DNA of 64,000 bases from a bacterium (GTDB lineage: Bacteria; Pseudomonadota; Gammaproteobacteria; Burkholderiales; Burkholderiaceae_C). The notes under the pieces were generated by a model. The model was not told the origin of the DNA. It did not search any database and saw only the letters and a program-made list of their open reading frames with translations. Location of the stretch: the NCBI GenBank assembly GCA_030824555.1, contig JAVBXK010000018.1, forward strand, positions 222,007 through 286,006. Reading direction: 5' to 3'. Positions 17,709 through 26,150 of this stretch are shown piece after piece. Positions within the stretch are counted from its first letter, which is position 1. Each line of letters opens with the position of its first letter. A program made the translations under genes and the position numbers.

Positions 17709-19438
17709 GTGGCCACGCCCGTTGCTCCCGTATCAGCGCCCACATCAGCGTGGAACCTGAAGCCGCCACGGCGGGTCTGCTTGACGGCGTACATGGCGGC
17801 ATCTGCTGCGGACATCAGCGATTCTTCGTCCTCGCCATCGAACGGTGTGCGCGCGATGCCCACGCTGCACCCCACGTGGAAGGTTTGGCCTTGCCAGGCG
17901 ATGGGGGCCGACACGGCATGCACCAGTTTGTAAGCCAGCGTAGCCAACTGGTCGTCCCCGTTTGACGGGGCGACCACCACAGCAAACTCGTCACCACCCA
18001 AACGGGCGGGCGTGTCCACCTCGCGCGTGTTGGCACGCAACCGCTGGGCCACGGCCTTCAGCACGGCATCACCCGCTTCGTGGCCGTGGGTGTCGTTGAT
18101 TTGCTTGAAACTGTCGAGGTCCATGAACAGCAACGCCACCACCTGGCCGCTGCGGCGGCGGTGCGCCAGTGCACCCTGCAGGCGTTCGTGGAACATGCGC
18201 CGGTTGGCCAGCCCGGTCAGGCCATCGATCCGGGCCAGGTCTGACAGTTCTTGCTGGCTTTGCTGCAACGCACTCATTTGCTGCCCCAGCGCGTCGTGCA
18301 TGAGCTGGAAGCTGCGGGCCAGGTCGCCAATCTCGTCGGGCCGCTGTGTGGGCAAGGCACCAATGCCCTGCCCTTGGGCAAATCGCCTGGCGGCGTTGCC
18401 AATGTCGTTGATGGGGCGTGCCAGTGTGCGCGCCACCAGCACGGCCACCAGCAGGCACGCCACGCCCACTGCCAGCACGATCTGCCAGATGGCGGCGCGC
18501 AGACGCTCGACATCGGCCAGCACCACACTCAGTGGCTGGGCCAGGCCAAACAACAGGCGCGTGTCGTGGGCGGCCACCACGGGTGCCTGCCCCACGAAAG
18601 CAGCCACCAGCCTTTGGCCCCCTTGGCGTGTTTCAAACACGACCTCGTTCGCATCACCCCTGACCAGTGGCAGCGTGGCGGGCATGAGGTCTTGCACCAG
18701 GTGGCGCTGACCACGGTCAAAACCGAAGGTCAGGTGGGTATCGGGATGGATGAGCAAATCGCCCGACCCGTTGGTCAGGAACACCTGAATGGTGGGCGAC
18801 AGGTCGGTGCCCAGCTGGTCAAAAAGGCCCCTCAGGTCGATGTTGATGACCACCACGGCCTGCACGGCACCTGCGGCGTTGCGCACAGGCATGGCCATGA
18901 TCACCGACGGTTTGCCTTCACCGGCATGTGTGCCAGCCTCGCGGTTGATGACGATGCGCGACATATAAGTTTCACCGGCAGGCACTTTCAAAGCCTCCGA
19001 CATGTAGGCAAAGTGGCCTTTTTCCTGCATGTCGGCCGAACCGACCACCAGGGGTTGCCCGTCGTGCCGGTCAACGCGGACACGTTCCAGGCCGTATGAC
19101 TGCTCGCCAATGAGGCGTACCTGCAGGTACGACGGGTTGGACTGCATCAGCGTGGCAAACAGGGTTTCCAGCCGTGCCTGGGCATCGGGATGCTGCCCGC
19201 TCAGGACAGCCGTCGCATCGGGGTGCCGTGACAGCAGCGTCAGGTCGCGTGTCACCGCTTCGCGGGTGAGGGTCACGCGGCGCACCATCACCTGTGTGGC
19301 GGTCAGCAGCTTGCTTTGGGCCGCCTCGACCATCAGCTCCCGGCTGACCCCATACACATACCACCCTGTCAGCCCTGCGGTCAGCACACCCAAAAATGCC
19401 AGCACCACGGCCAGCCGCGTGGTCAGCCGCAGCTTCAT
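17705..19438 (-). CDS. membrane diguanylate cyclase with Cache sensor, HAMP and GGDEF
   Basis: A 577-residue enzyme making c-di-GMP from two GTP. It has an N-terminal helix (about 8-28), a periplasmic double-Cache-type domain (about 30-305), a second helix (about 310-330), HAMP (about 332-385), a short coiled coil, and GGDEF (about 405-565). The active site reads ARLGGDEFAVV and an inhibitory I-site REVD sits five residues before GGDEF, so it should be active and product-inhibited. No EAL domain. ATG at 19438 gives the expected membrane N-terminus; a longer in-frame extension to 19813 reads into the binding-protein gene. It follows that gene by 76 nt, suggesting that the binding protein feeds its signal to this sensor. 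Confidence 0.9.
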   Translation of the reverse strand: MKLRLTTRLAVVLAFLGVLTAGLTGWYVYGVSRELMVEAAQSKLLTATQVMVRRVTLTREAVTRDLTLLSRHPDATAVLSGQHPDAQARLETLFATLMQSNPSYLQVRLIGEQSYGLERVRVDRHDGQPLVVGSADMQEKGHFAYMSEALKVPAGETYMSRIVINREAGTHAGEGKPSVIMAMPVRNAAGAVQAVVVINIDLRGLFDQLGTDLSPTIQVFLTNGSGDLLIHPDTHLTFGFDRGQRHLVQDLMPATLPLVRGDANEVVFETRQGGQRLVAAFVGQAPVVAAHDTRLLFGLAQPLSVVLADVERLRAAIWQIVLAVGVACLLVAVLVARTLARPINDIGNAARRFAQGQGIGALPTQRPDEIGDLARSFQLMHDALGQQMSALQQSQQELSDLARIDGLTGLANRRMFHERLQGALAHRRRSGQVVALLFMDLDSFKQINDTHGHEAGDAVLKAVAQRLRANTREVDTPARLGGDEFAVVVAPSNGDDQLATLAYKLVHAVSAPIAWQGQTFHVGCSVGIARTPFDGEDEESLMSAADAAMYAVKQTRRGGFRFHADVGADTGATGVAT

Positions 19439-19514
19439 GCGGCCCCCAGACCTGTCACGTTGCACCCGCCCCCCCAAAGGGGAAGAGAAAGCGTGGAAGC
19501 GGCCCGGCGTGTTC

Positions 19515-20645
19515 TCATGTGGCCAGCACCTTGGCCGCCCGGTCACCCGAGACAATGCGCTGCCACAGCCGGTTGCGGCGTTCGTCGTCCTCAGGCGGCT
19601 CCAGCCACACAAGTTTGTCGCTGCTGAGCGCGTGCACGGGTTCGGCCGTGGTGCTTGACAACCCCTGACGCGTGACGAGCAGGTTGCTGGCCGTCCGGTC
19701 CAGCAAATGGTTGATCCATGCGGCGGCGAGTTGCGGGTTGCGGGCCTTGCGGGTGATGGCCCAGCAATCGAGCCACGCCAGTGCGCCCTCGCGCGGGATG
19801 GCATAACCCACATCCAGCCCCGCCCCTTTGAACAATTGCAACTGCTGCGACCCGTAGTTGGCCAGCATCAGCACGGCACCACGGCTGCGAAACAGGTCCA
19901 GCGACTCGTCAGGCTGTGTGTAGTACGCCGCCACATTGCGACGCAAGGCAATCAGCTTGTCCACGACAGCAGGCCAATCTTGCGGACGCAAACGGAAAGG
20001 AGATGACAACCGCAGCGCCTGCGCTGCCAGCGAAAAAGCGTGGGTACCACCGTTGTAGGCCAGCACCCGTCCTTGGTGGCGGGTATCCCACAGCGCACCG
20101 ATGGAGTCAGGCGGCTGCGCAATGCGCTGCCGATCGTAAATCAGGCCCATTTCGGCATAGGTGAAGGGCACCGCCATGACGCGCCCACCGTGCACCAGCC
20201 CACCGATGCGTGCCACATCCTGAAAGCGGGCCAGCTGTTGGCGCCGGTTGGGAACCATACCGGGTGCCACGGGGCTGACCAGCCCTTGGGCCACGTAGCG
20301 CTGTAACTCGGCCGTGTTGACGGCAAACACATCGAAGTCACTCGCGCCGTTACCCGTGGCCCGCTGCCAGAGCGCGTCATCGGAATCGACCACGGTCACG
20401 TCGACCTTAGCCCCTTGGGTGCGCTCGAACTCCTGCACCACCTCGGGCTCGGCGTAACCGGGCCATGCCAGCACGCGCAACACGGGGTGATTGACGGCTG
20501 CCGCGCCCGCAGGCAAACCCCAAGCGGTCAGGCCGCAAGCAGCAAGCTGAACCAGGCAATGCCTGCGACCGGAGTGAGACAAATCACGCACCTGTGAAAA
20601 AAGGGGTTGACGGGTGAAAGATGCTACACAACCTGTGCAACACAT
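19515..20645 (-). CDS. orphan periplasmic substrate-binding protein, polyamine (PotD) type
   Basis: A 376-residue solute-binding protein related to PotD/SBP_bac_8 proteins. After a signal peptide (hydrophobic part HCLVQLAACGLTAWGLPAGA) the mature part starts VLRVLAWPGYAEPEVVQEFE, a common beginning in spermidine/putrescine receptors. There is no permease or ATPase of the polyamine class near it; the next gene is a membrane diguanylate cyclase. This is the arrangement of Vibrio NspS-MbaA, where the binding protein is a sensor. Ligand unknown. ATG at 20645 leaves a long n-region; GTG at 20591 is an alternative. Confidence 0.82.
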   Translation of the reverse strand: MCCTGCVASFTRQPLFSQVRDLSHSGRRHCLVQLAACGLTAWGLPAGAAAVNHPVLRVLAWPGYAEPEVVQEFERTQGAKVDVTVVDSDDALWQRATGNGASDFDVFAVNTAELQRYVAQGLVSPVAPGMVPNRRQQLARFQDVARIGGLVHGGRVMAVPFTYAEMGLIYDRQRIAQPPDSIGALWDTRHQGRVLAYNGGTHAFSLAAQALRLSSPFRLRPQDWPAVVDKLIALRRNVAAYYTQPDESLDLFRSRGAVLMLANYGSQQLQLFKGAGLDVGYAIPREGALAWLDCWAITRKARNPQLAAAWINHLLDRTASNLLVTRQGLSSTTAEPVHALSSDKLVWLEPPEDDERRNRLWQRIVSGDRAAKVLAT

Positions 20646-20728
20646 GGGTCACCCCACGCCTGATGGTCTCCCCACCAACCCTGTGACTTGACGGATGCAT
20701 GTGAATACAGTTGTCAGCCATGGACGGA

Positions 20729-21310
20729 TCAACCCTGTCGGGCCAGCCGCTTGAAGGTGGCCAGGAATTTCTCTACCTTCGGGCCGACGACGAAGGCGCA
20801 GTAGCCTTGGTTGGGATGCTGCGCAAAGTAGTCCTGGTGATAGGCCTCGGCCGCCGTGTAGCAGGCCAGGGCTTGCACCTCGGTCACCACCGGCCCGCCC
20901 AGCTCGCCACCTGCATTCAGTGCCACGATGGTGGCCAACGCCTCGGCCTGTTGCTCGGACGTGGTGAAGTACACGCCGCTGCGGTACTGTGAGCCCACAT
21001 CGTTGCCCTGGCGGTTCAAGGTGGTGGGGTCGTGTGTGGCAAAAAACACCTCCAGCAACTCAGGCGTGCTGACCTGCGCAGGGTCGTACACGAGTTTGAC
21101 CACCTCGTTGTAGCCCGTGGCACCGCTGCAAACCTGTTCGTAGGTGGGGTTGGGGAAACGCTGGGTGTTGCCATTGGCGTAGCCCGATTCGACATCGAGC
21201 ACCCCTTTGACGCGAACAAACACCCCTTCAGTGCACCAAAAACACCCCCCACCCAGCACCAGCGTCTGGTGGCGGGCGTCAGGGGCCTGTTCGGGAAGTT
21301 GAGTGGTCAT
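20729..21310 (-). CDS. msrA: peptide-methionine (S)-S-oxide reductase
   Basis: A 193-residue repair enzyme reducing S-methionine sulfoxide in proteins and free methionine. The active-site motif GGCFWCTEGVF (C23 nucleophile) and YANGNTQRFPNPTYEQVCSG, TTLNRQGNDVGSQYRSGVY are diagnostic, and QGYCAFVV near the end supplies a resolving cysteine. ATG at 21310 was chosen. Leftward gene 30 nt after the MFS carrier. Confidence 0.97.
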   Translation of the reverse strand: MTTQLPEQAPDARHQTLVLGGGCFWCTEGVFVRVKGVLDVESGYANGNTQRFPNPTYEQVCSGATGYNEVVKLVYDPAQVSTPELLEVFFATHDPTTLNRQGNDVGSQYRSGVYFTTSEQQAEALATIVALNAGGELGGPVVTEVQALACYTAAEAYHQDYFAQHPNQGYCAFVVGPKVEKFLATFKRLARQG

Positions 21311-21340
21311 GCAGGTCTCCGGCAAACGGTTCAGTGCGAT

Positions 21341-22594
21341 TCAGTCACGGGCATCAGGGGGCGAGCGATGTGAATTGTCGGCGTGAACCGGCTGACCTGT
21401 ATGCGGGTTGTGCCCGGTAGCGGGCCCCATGTGCCGCCAGGCCAACCGTGCCCCCAGCCCCACGCAGGCCCCGACGGTCCAGAACACCCACGACGCACCC
21501 ACCACCGCACCCACCGTGCCGAACAGCATGGGCATGAGCACGCTTGACCCGTTGATGGCCATGGCACGCAGCGCCAGCGCCTGTCCGTGCTGGTGGTGCG
21601 GCGTGATCTGGTGCAGTGTGCTCATGATCATGGGCTGAACAGCCCCCAGTGCAAAACCCAGCAACACCGACAGGGTGCCCATGCCCCACGGCGAGGACAA
21701 CAACGGGTACACCGCAAACAGCACCGCCGTGCTGACCATGGCACCGGCCACCACATGCGCCTCGTTCAGGCGGGCTGCCACACTGGGGATGAGCAAGCGC
21801 ACCACCGTGGCCGCCACGGCAAAGGCCCCCAGAATGGTCCCGATGGCCGTGGCCGAAAACGCCAGTTCGTGCCCGATGACGGGCACCAGAAACGTGTGCA
21901 CGTCCCAGCACGAGGCCAGCAGCCAATTGATCAGCAACAGGCGGCGGAACTGAACCTGCCGCACCAGCGACCACGGCGATGGCACGGCTACCGCATCGGT
22001 TTTGGGCACGGCATGGGGCACCGCCACGTGACGCATGACCAGCCACCCCAGCAGTGGCAACACACCCAGCATGCCGTAGGCTGCGCGGAACCCGTACAAA
22101 TCGATCACCACACCCGCTGCAAACGGCCCGAAAAAGTTGGACACGCTCGGCCCCAGCGCCAGCCAGCTGAACACCTGCCGCAGTTCGGTCGCGTCGCTGG
22201 CCAGCATGCCCGCCTGGCGTTGCAACGCAATCAGTGCCAGCCCGGACGCCGCACCACAGGTCAGTGCAGTGAGGCACAGTACGCCGTACACGGGCCACGC
22301 TGTGGCCGCCATGCCGCCTGACACGGCAACAACCACAGCCAGAGCCATGGGCCGGTGCAGCCCGTGCCTGTCCACAAACCGCCCGGCGGGCAGCGACAGG
22401 AACACCTGTGACAAGGCAAACAGGGCCAGCAGCACACCCGCCGCTACCGCACTTTCGCCCTCCCGCAACGCCATCAGCGGTGCCGCCATGCGAAAACCGG
22501 TCATGCAGGCGTGCACACACACCTGAGCGCTGACCAGGCGGAACAGCAGGTGTCTGGTTTGGGGGCTCACAGGCAGGCACCCCGGCCGCCGCAT
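21341..22594 (-). CDS. MFS transporter
   Basis: A 417-residue inner-membrane carrier with about twelve hydrophobic helices. The motif-A-like loop is LPAGRFVDRHGLHRPM after helix 2. The fold and length match drug/metabolite efflux members of the major facilitator superfamily, but no substrate can be named. The His-containing C-terminal tail (about 385-417) is hydrophilic. ATG at 22594 lies 18 nt past the rmuC stop with no clear Shine-Dalgarno, so it is probably co-transcribed with rmuC and the dehydrogenase. Confidence 0.85.
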   Translation of the reverse strand: MRRPGCLPVSPQTRHLLFRLVSAQVCVHACMTGFRMAAPLMALREGESAVAAGVLLALFALSQVFLSLPAGRFVDRHGLHRPMALAVVVAVSGGMAATAWPVYGVLCLTALTCGAASGLALIALQRQAGMLASDATELRQVFSWLALGPSVSNFFGPFAAGVVIDLYGFRAAYGMLGVLPLLGWLVMRHVAVPHAVPKTDAVAVPSPWSLVRQVQFRRLLLINWLLASCWDVHTFLVPVIGHELAFSATAIGTILGAFAVAATVVRLLIPSVAARLNEAHVVAGAMVSTAVLFAVYPLLSSPWGMGTLSVLLGFALGAVQPMIMSTLHQITPHHQHGQALALRAMAINGSSVLMPMLFGTVGAVVGASWVFWTVGACVGLGARLAWRHMGPATGHNPHTGQPVHADNSHRSPPDARD

Positions 22595-22612
22595 GCGGCC
22601 AGGCCAGAAACG

Positions 22613-24436
22613 TCAGACTTCGGCATCAGGCAACCCCACGTCGCCCGCATCGGCGGGCAACAGCGCGGCCACCTGTTCTTGCGGCAGTGCCTCCACGCTG
22701 CGCAGCGCCCGGTTCATCACGTTGCTGCGGGTTTGCGCCTTGTCCAGCGTGTTGAGCACGGTTTGCGTGTGGTCGCGCACCTTGGCCAGCACGTCGCCGA
22801 ATTTGGTGAACTCGGTCTTGACGGCACCCAGCACCTGCCACACCTCGCTGGAGCGCTTTTCCAGCGCCAGCGTGCGAAAGCCCATGTGCAGTGAGTTGAG
22901 CATGGCCAGCAAGGTGGTAGGGCCCGCCAGCGTGACGCGGTGGTCGCGCTGCAAGGCTTCCATCAGGCCTGGGCGGCGCAGCACCTCGGCATACAGGCCC
23001 TCGGTGGGTAAAAACAGAATGGCGAAGTCGGTGGTGTGGGGCGGCTCCAGGTACTTGTCGGCCATGCTTTTGGCCTCCAGCCGGATGCGCAGCTCCAGTT
23101 TTTTGCCCGCGTCTTCGGCTGCAGCCGCATCGGCACGTTGCTGGGCATCGAGCAGGCGCTCGTAGTCTTCGTTCGGAAACTTGGCGTCGATGGGCAACCA
23201 GCAGGGCTGGCCGTTGTCGCCCCGCCCCGGCAGGCGGATGGCAAAGTCCACCACGTTTTTGCTGCCCGGGCGCGTGGCCACCTGTGCGGCGTATTGCTCG
23301 GGGGCCATCACCTGCTCCAACAGCGAGGCCAGTTGCGCCTCGCCGAACATGCCCCGGGTTTTGACGTTGGTCAGCAGGTGCTTCAGGTCGCCCACGCCTT
23401 GGGCCAGGGTTTGCATTTCGCCCAGGCCTTTGTGTACCTGCTCCAGCCGGTCGGCCACCTGTTTGAAGCTTTCGCCCAGGCGGGCCTCCAGCGTGGTTTG
23501 CAGCTTTTCATCGACGGTGGCACGCATTTCATCCAACTTTTGGGCATTCCCCGCTTGCAGGGATTGGATTTGTTGCTCCAATGTTTGACGCACCTGCAAC
23601 TGCAACTGCTCAATAGCCTGGCGCGACTGGGTTTGCTGCGACTCCAGCGTGTCGCGCACAGCGGCCAGGTGCGTGGTGTTGGAGGCGCTCATGCCCTGCA
23701 GTTGCTGCACCAGCGTGTCGCCCAGCGAGTGGCGCATGTGTTGCAACTGCTGTGCAAACGCATCGAGTTGGGCGTTCTGGCTGCGGGTGGACTCGGCGGC
23801 CTGCTGCGTCTGCGTCTGCAACTGAGTGTTCAGCGTGTCAGACACCGATGTGCGCAACAACTCGATTTGTGCCTGCTGGGTGCGTTGCACCTCCGATGCC
23901 TGTTGCCCCAGGCTGGTGGCAATGGCCTGGAACTGCTGGGTCAGCGTGTCGGCCAACGTGCCACGAAGTTGCAGCAACTGCTGCGCAAACGCGTCCAGCT
24001 GGGCATTCTGGCTGCGGGTGGCCTGGGCCGACTGCTGGGTTTGTGCCTGCAACTGGGCGTTGAGGGTGTCGGACACGGCGGTGCGCAGCTGTTCGATCTG
24101 CGCATGCTGGGTGCGCTGGCCCTCGGCAGCCTGTTTGATGAGGGCATCGCCTACGGTGGTGAGGGTTTGCATCACCTCCTGGCGGCCGCCACGCGAACCT
24201 TCCTGTACCTCGTGGCGCAGTTCGCGCTCCACGCGGTCGAGGCGATCTTGCAACTGCGCCGTCGACTGGGCCAGGGTTTGTGCATGCAGTTGCGCCTGCG
24301 TCTGCGCTTGCTGCTGGGCCGCCAGCCAATCGGCAGCCGTGGGGCCAGCGGGTTTGCGCAGCACCCCCACCAGGGCCAGCAACACGGCCAGCGCGGACAG
24401 GGCCAGCACGGCCCACAACAAGGTGTCAACGGTCAT
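22613..24436 (-). CDS. rmuC: DNA recombination protein RmuC
   Basis: A 607-residue protein, longer than typical RmuC (about 450-520). It has an N-terminal membrane helix (5-27), a very long Gln-rich coiled coil (about 38-340), and the RmuC nuclease-like domain (about 345-575) with TRGMFGEAQLASLLEQ, LPIDAKFPNEDYERLL and DFAILFLPTEGLYAEV. RmuC limits inversions at short inverted repeats in E. coli. The extra length comes from a duplicated 77-residue block within the coiled coil. ATG at 24436 overlaps the stop of the dehydrogenase gene (ATGA). Confidence 0.93.
   Translation of the reverse strand: MTVDTLLWAVLALSALAVLLALVGVLRKPAGPTAADWLAAQQQAQTQAQLHAQTLAQSTAQLQDRLDRVERELRHEVQEGSRGGRQEVMQTLTTVGDALIKQAAEGQRTQHAQIEQLRTAVSDTLNAQLQAQTQQSAQATRSQNAQLDAFAQQLLQLRGTLADTLTQQFQAIATSLGQQASEVQRTQQAQIELLRTSVSDTLNTQLQTQTQQAAESTRSQNAQLDAFAQQLQHMRHSLGDTLVQQLQGMSASNTTHLAAVRDTLESQQTQSRQAIEQLQLQVRQTLEQQIQSLQAGNAQKLDEMRATVDEKLQTTLEARLGESFKQVADRLEQVHKGLGEMQTLAQGVGDLKHLLTNVKTRGMFGEAQLASLLEQVMAPEQYAAQVATRPGSKNVVDFAIRLPGRGDNGQPCWLPIDAKFPNEDYERLLDAQQRADAAAAEDAGKKLELRIRLEAKSMADKYLEPPHTTDFAILFLPTEGLYAEVLRRPGLMEALQRDHRVTLAGPTTLLAMLNSLHMGFRTLALEKRSSEVWQVLGAVKTEFTKFGDVLAKVRDHTQTVLNTLDKAQTRSNVMNRALRSVEALPQEQVAALLPADAGDVGLPDAEV
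23702..24118 (-). repeat. tandem duplication inside rmuC
   Basis: Residues 107-168 and 184-245 of RmuC are near copies (both contain QRTQ.AQIE.LRT.VSDTLN.QLQ and TRSQNAQLDAFAQQL), offset by 77 residues or 231 bp. Nucleotide similarity is lower than protein similarity, so the duplication is not recent. Confidence 0.75.
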
Positions 24437-25437
24437 GCAGACAACACTTCCGGGTTGATGGGGGTGAGCGCACTGCCCTCGGTCAGGCAGGCAATCAGGT
24501 TGTCGGCGGCCAGGTTGGCCATGGCACGGCGGGTGGCCAGTGTGGCGCTGGCAATGTGGGGGGTCAGCACCACGTTGGGCACGGTCAGCAAGTCGGGGTG
24601 AACCTGGGGCTCGCCCTCGAACACGTCCAGCCCTGCTGCGGCGATCTGGCCACTGCGCAGCGCCTGTGCCAACGCAGCGTCGTCAACGATGCCACCGCGC
24701 GCGATGTTGATGAGTGTGGCCGTGGGCTTCATTTGCGCCAGCTCGGGCGCACCGATGATGTGGTGGTTGCTTGCCGTGTAGGGCAACACCAGCACCAGGT
24801 GGTCGGCCTGGGCCAGCAAGTCGGCCTTGCTGACGTAAGTGGCACCGCAAGCGGCCTCGGTGGCGGCATCGAGCCGCGAACGGTTGTGATAGATCACCCG
24901 CATGTCAAAGCCATGTGCGCCCCGGCGGGCAATGCCCTGGCCGATGCGGCCCATGCCCAAAATGCCCAGCGTGCTGCCGTGCACCTCGGTGCCGGCAAAC
25001 ATGTCGATGCTCCAGCGGTTCCACAGGCCTGCGCGCAAAAAATGCTCGCTCTCGGCCATGCGGCGTGCCGTGGCCATGAGCAGGGCAAAACCGAAGTCGG
25101 CCGTGGTGTCGGTCAGCACGTCGGGCGTGTTGGTGGCCAGCACGCCGTGGGCGGTGCAGGCGGGCACGTCGAAGTTGTTGTAGCCCACGGCCATGTTGGC
25201 CACGATCTTCAGGCCCGGCGTGGCCGCCAGCAGCTCGGCCGTGATGCGCTCGGTGCCGGTGGTCAGCACACCTGCCTTGCCTTGCAGGCGGCGCGCCAGC
25301 TCAGCGGCAGACCAGACGTCGTCTGTCTCGTTGGCTTCCACGTCAAAGTGCTGGCGCAAGCGTGCCAGCACCTCGGGGAAGATGCGCCTGGCAACCAGCA
25401 CCGCTGGTTTCACGCCTTCGCCTGAGGGGTGGGCCAT
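24433..25437 (-). CDS. D-2-hydroxyacid dehydrogenase, glyoxylate/hydroxypyruvate reductase-like
   Basis: A 334-residue NAD(P)-dependent cytoplasmic oxidoreductase. The Rossmann motif is GILGMGRIGQGIARR (about 155), and the catalytic Arg-Glu-His are in NIARGGIVDD (R), GLDVFEGEP (E) and LTPHIASAT (H). The closest family pattern is GhrB/glyoxylate reductase; N-H-N cofactor specificity (YHNRS after the second strand) suggests NADPH use. ATG at 25437 preferred over TTG at 25443. It sits between the FKBP isomerase (6 nt) and rmuC (overlap), so all are likely one operon. Confidence 0.88.
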   Translation of the reverse strand: MAHPSGEGVKPAVLVARRIFPEVLARLRQHFDVEANETDDVWSAAELARRLQGKAGVLTTGTERITAELLAATPGLKIVANMAVGYNNFDVPACTAHGVLATNTPDVLTDTTADFGFALLMATARRMAESEHFLRAGLWNRWSIDMFAGTEVHGSTLGILGMGRIGQGIARRGAHGFDMRVIYHNRSRLDAATEAACGATYVSKADLLAQADHLVLVLPYTASNHHIIGAPELAQMKPTATLINIARGGIVDDAALAQALRSGQIAAAGLDVFEGEPQVHPDLLTVPNVVLTPHIASATLATRRAMANLAADNLIACLTEGSALTPINPEVLSA

Positions 25438-25443
25438 GGCCAA

Positions 25444-25791
25444 TCAGACGCCCAGCAGGTCCACTTCGAACAGCAGCGTGGCGTTGGGGGGAATCACACC
25501 ACCCGCGCCGCGTGCACCGTAGCCCAGGTTGGCGGGGATGACCAGTCGGCGTGTGCCGCCAATGGCCATGCCTTGCACGCCTTCGTCCCAGCCCTTGATG
25601 ACGTGGCCTGCGCCCAGCGGGAATTCAAACGGCTGACCGCGATCTTTGCTGGAGTCGAACTTGGCACCTTGCTGGCCGTCGTTGTAGAGCCAGCCTGTGT
25701 AGTGCACCTTGACATGGTTGCCAGCTTTGGCCACGGCGCCTTCGCCAACGGTGGTGTCTTCGTATTGGAGGCCGGATGGGGTGGTGATCAT
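25444..25791 (-). CDS. FKBP-type peptidyl-prolyl cis-trans isomerase
   Basis: A 115-residue single-domain FKBP that catalyses proline isomerisation. The core reads VKVHYTGWLYNDG, KFDSSKDRGQPFEFPLGAGH, VIKGWDEGVQGM and GYGARGAGGVIPPNATLLFEV, with the usual aromatic pocket residues. No signal peptide, so cytoplasmic. ATG at 25791 has AGGA seven bases upstream; the open frame continuing to 26247 is non-coding overlap. First gene of the leftward group with the dehydrogenase, rmuC and MFS. Confidence 0.95.
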   Translation of the reverse strand: MITTPSGLQYEDTTVGEGAVAKAGNHVKVHYTGWLYNDGQQGAKFDSSKDRGQPFEFPLGAGHVIKGWDEGVQGMAIGGTRRLVIPANLGYGARGAGGVIPPNATLLFEVDLLGV

Positions 25792-25814
25792 TTCAATGTC
25801 CTGAAAATATAAAC

Positions 25815-25866
25815 AAAAAAGTGCTTTACCGCTTTTCTGTATTGACAACATTGCTATCAATACAGA
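25815..25866 (+). repeat. AT-rich intergenic element, copy 2
   Basis: CCGCTT (25829-25834), 18 bp, GCTAT (25853-25857), with GTGCTTTA before and CAATACAG after; same spacing as copy 1. It lies upstream of the FKBP gene. Confidence 0.6.
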
Positions 25867-25989
25867 AATACAGCCATGGCGCAGTGCGGCGCACAGAAAA
25901 CCGCTTGGCAGAAAGCCCGCCAGGTTGCGCCACCCGCGCGTCGGAGACTGCGCGTTTTTCGGGTGTGGGCGAAAGGCGCTCAGTCTCAC

Positions 25990-26150
25990 AGAGGCTGGGA
26001 GTTTTTCGGACGTGCCCGAGCAACGCACCAAAACACGCCCGATCAAGGCGCAAAGCGCAGCCATAGCTCGGGCTATGGCGCGCATTTGCAACGCAGAGCG
26101 GGTGCGTTTTGAGGTGGTGAGCGGGCATGAGCGAAAGACTCCCAGCCTCT
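25990..26150. repeat. 161-bp intergenic inverted repeat
   Basis: Outer arms are a perfect 13-bp inverted repeat (25990-26002 with 26138-26150), the inner region pairs imperfectly almost throughout (for example TGCCCG 26013-26018 with CGGGCA 26122-26127), and the centre is GCCATAGC-TCGG-GCTATGGC (26060-26079). The centre of symmetry is at 26070. It fills the 358-bp gap between the nitroreductase and FKBP genes together with the AT-rich element; its right edge shares one base with the nitroreductase stop codon. Confidence 0.75.
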
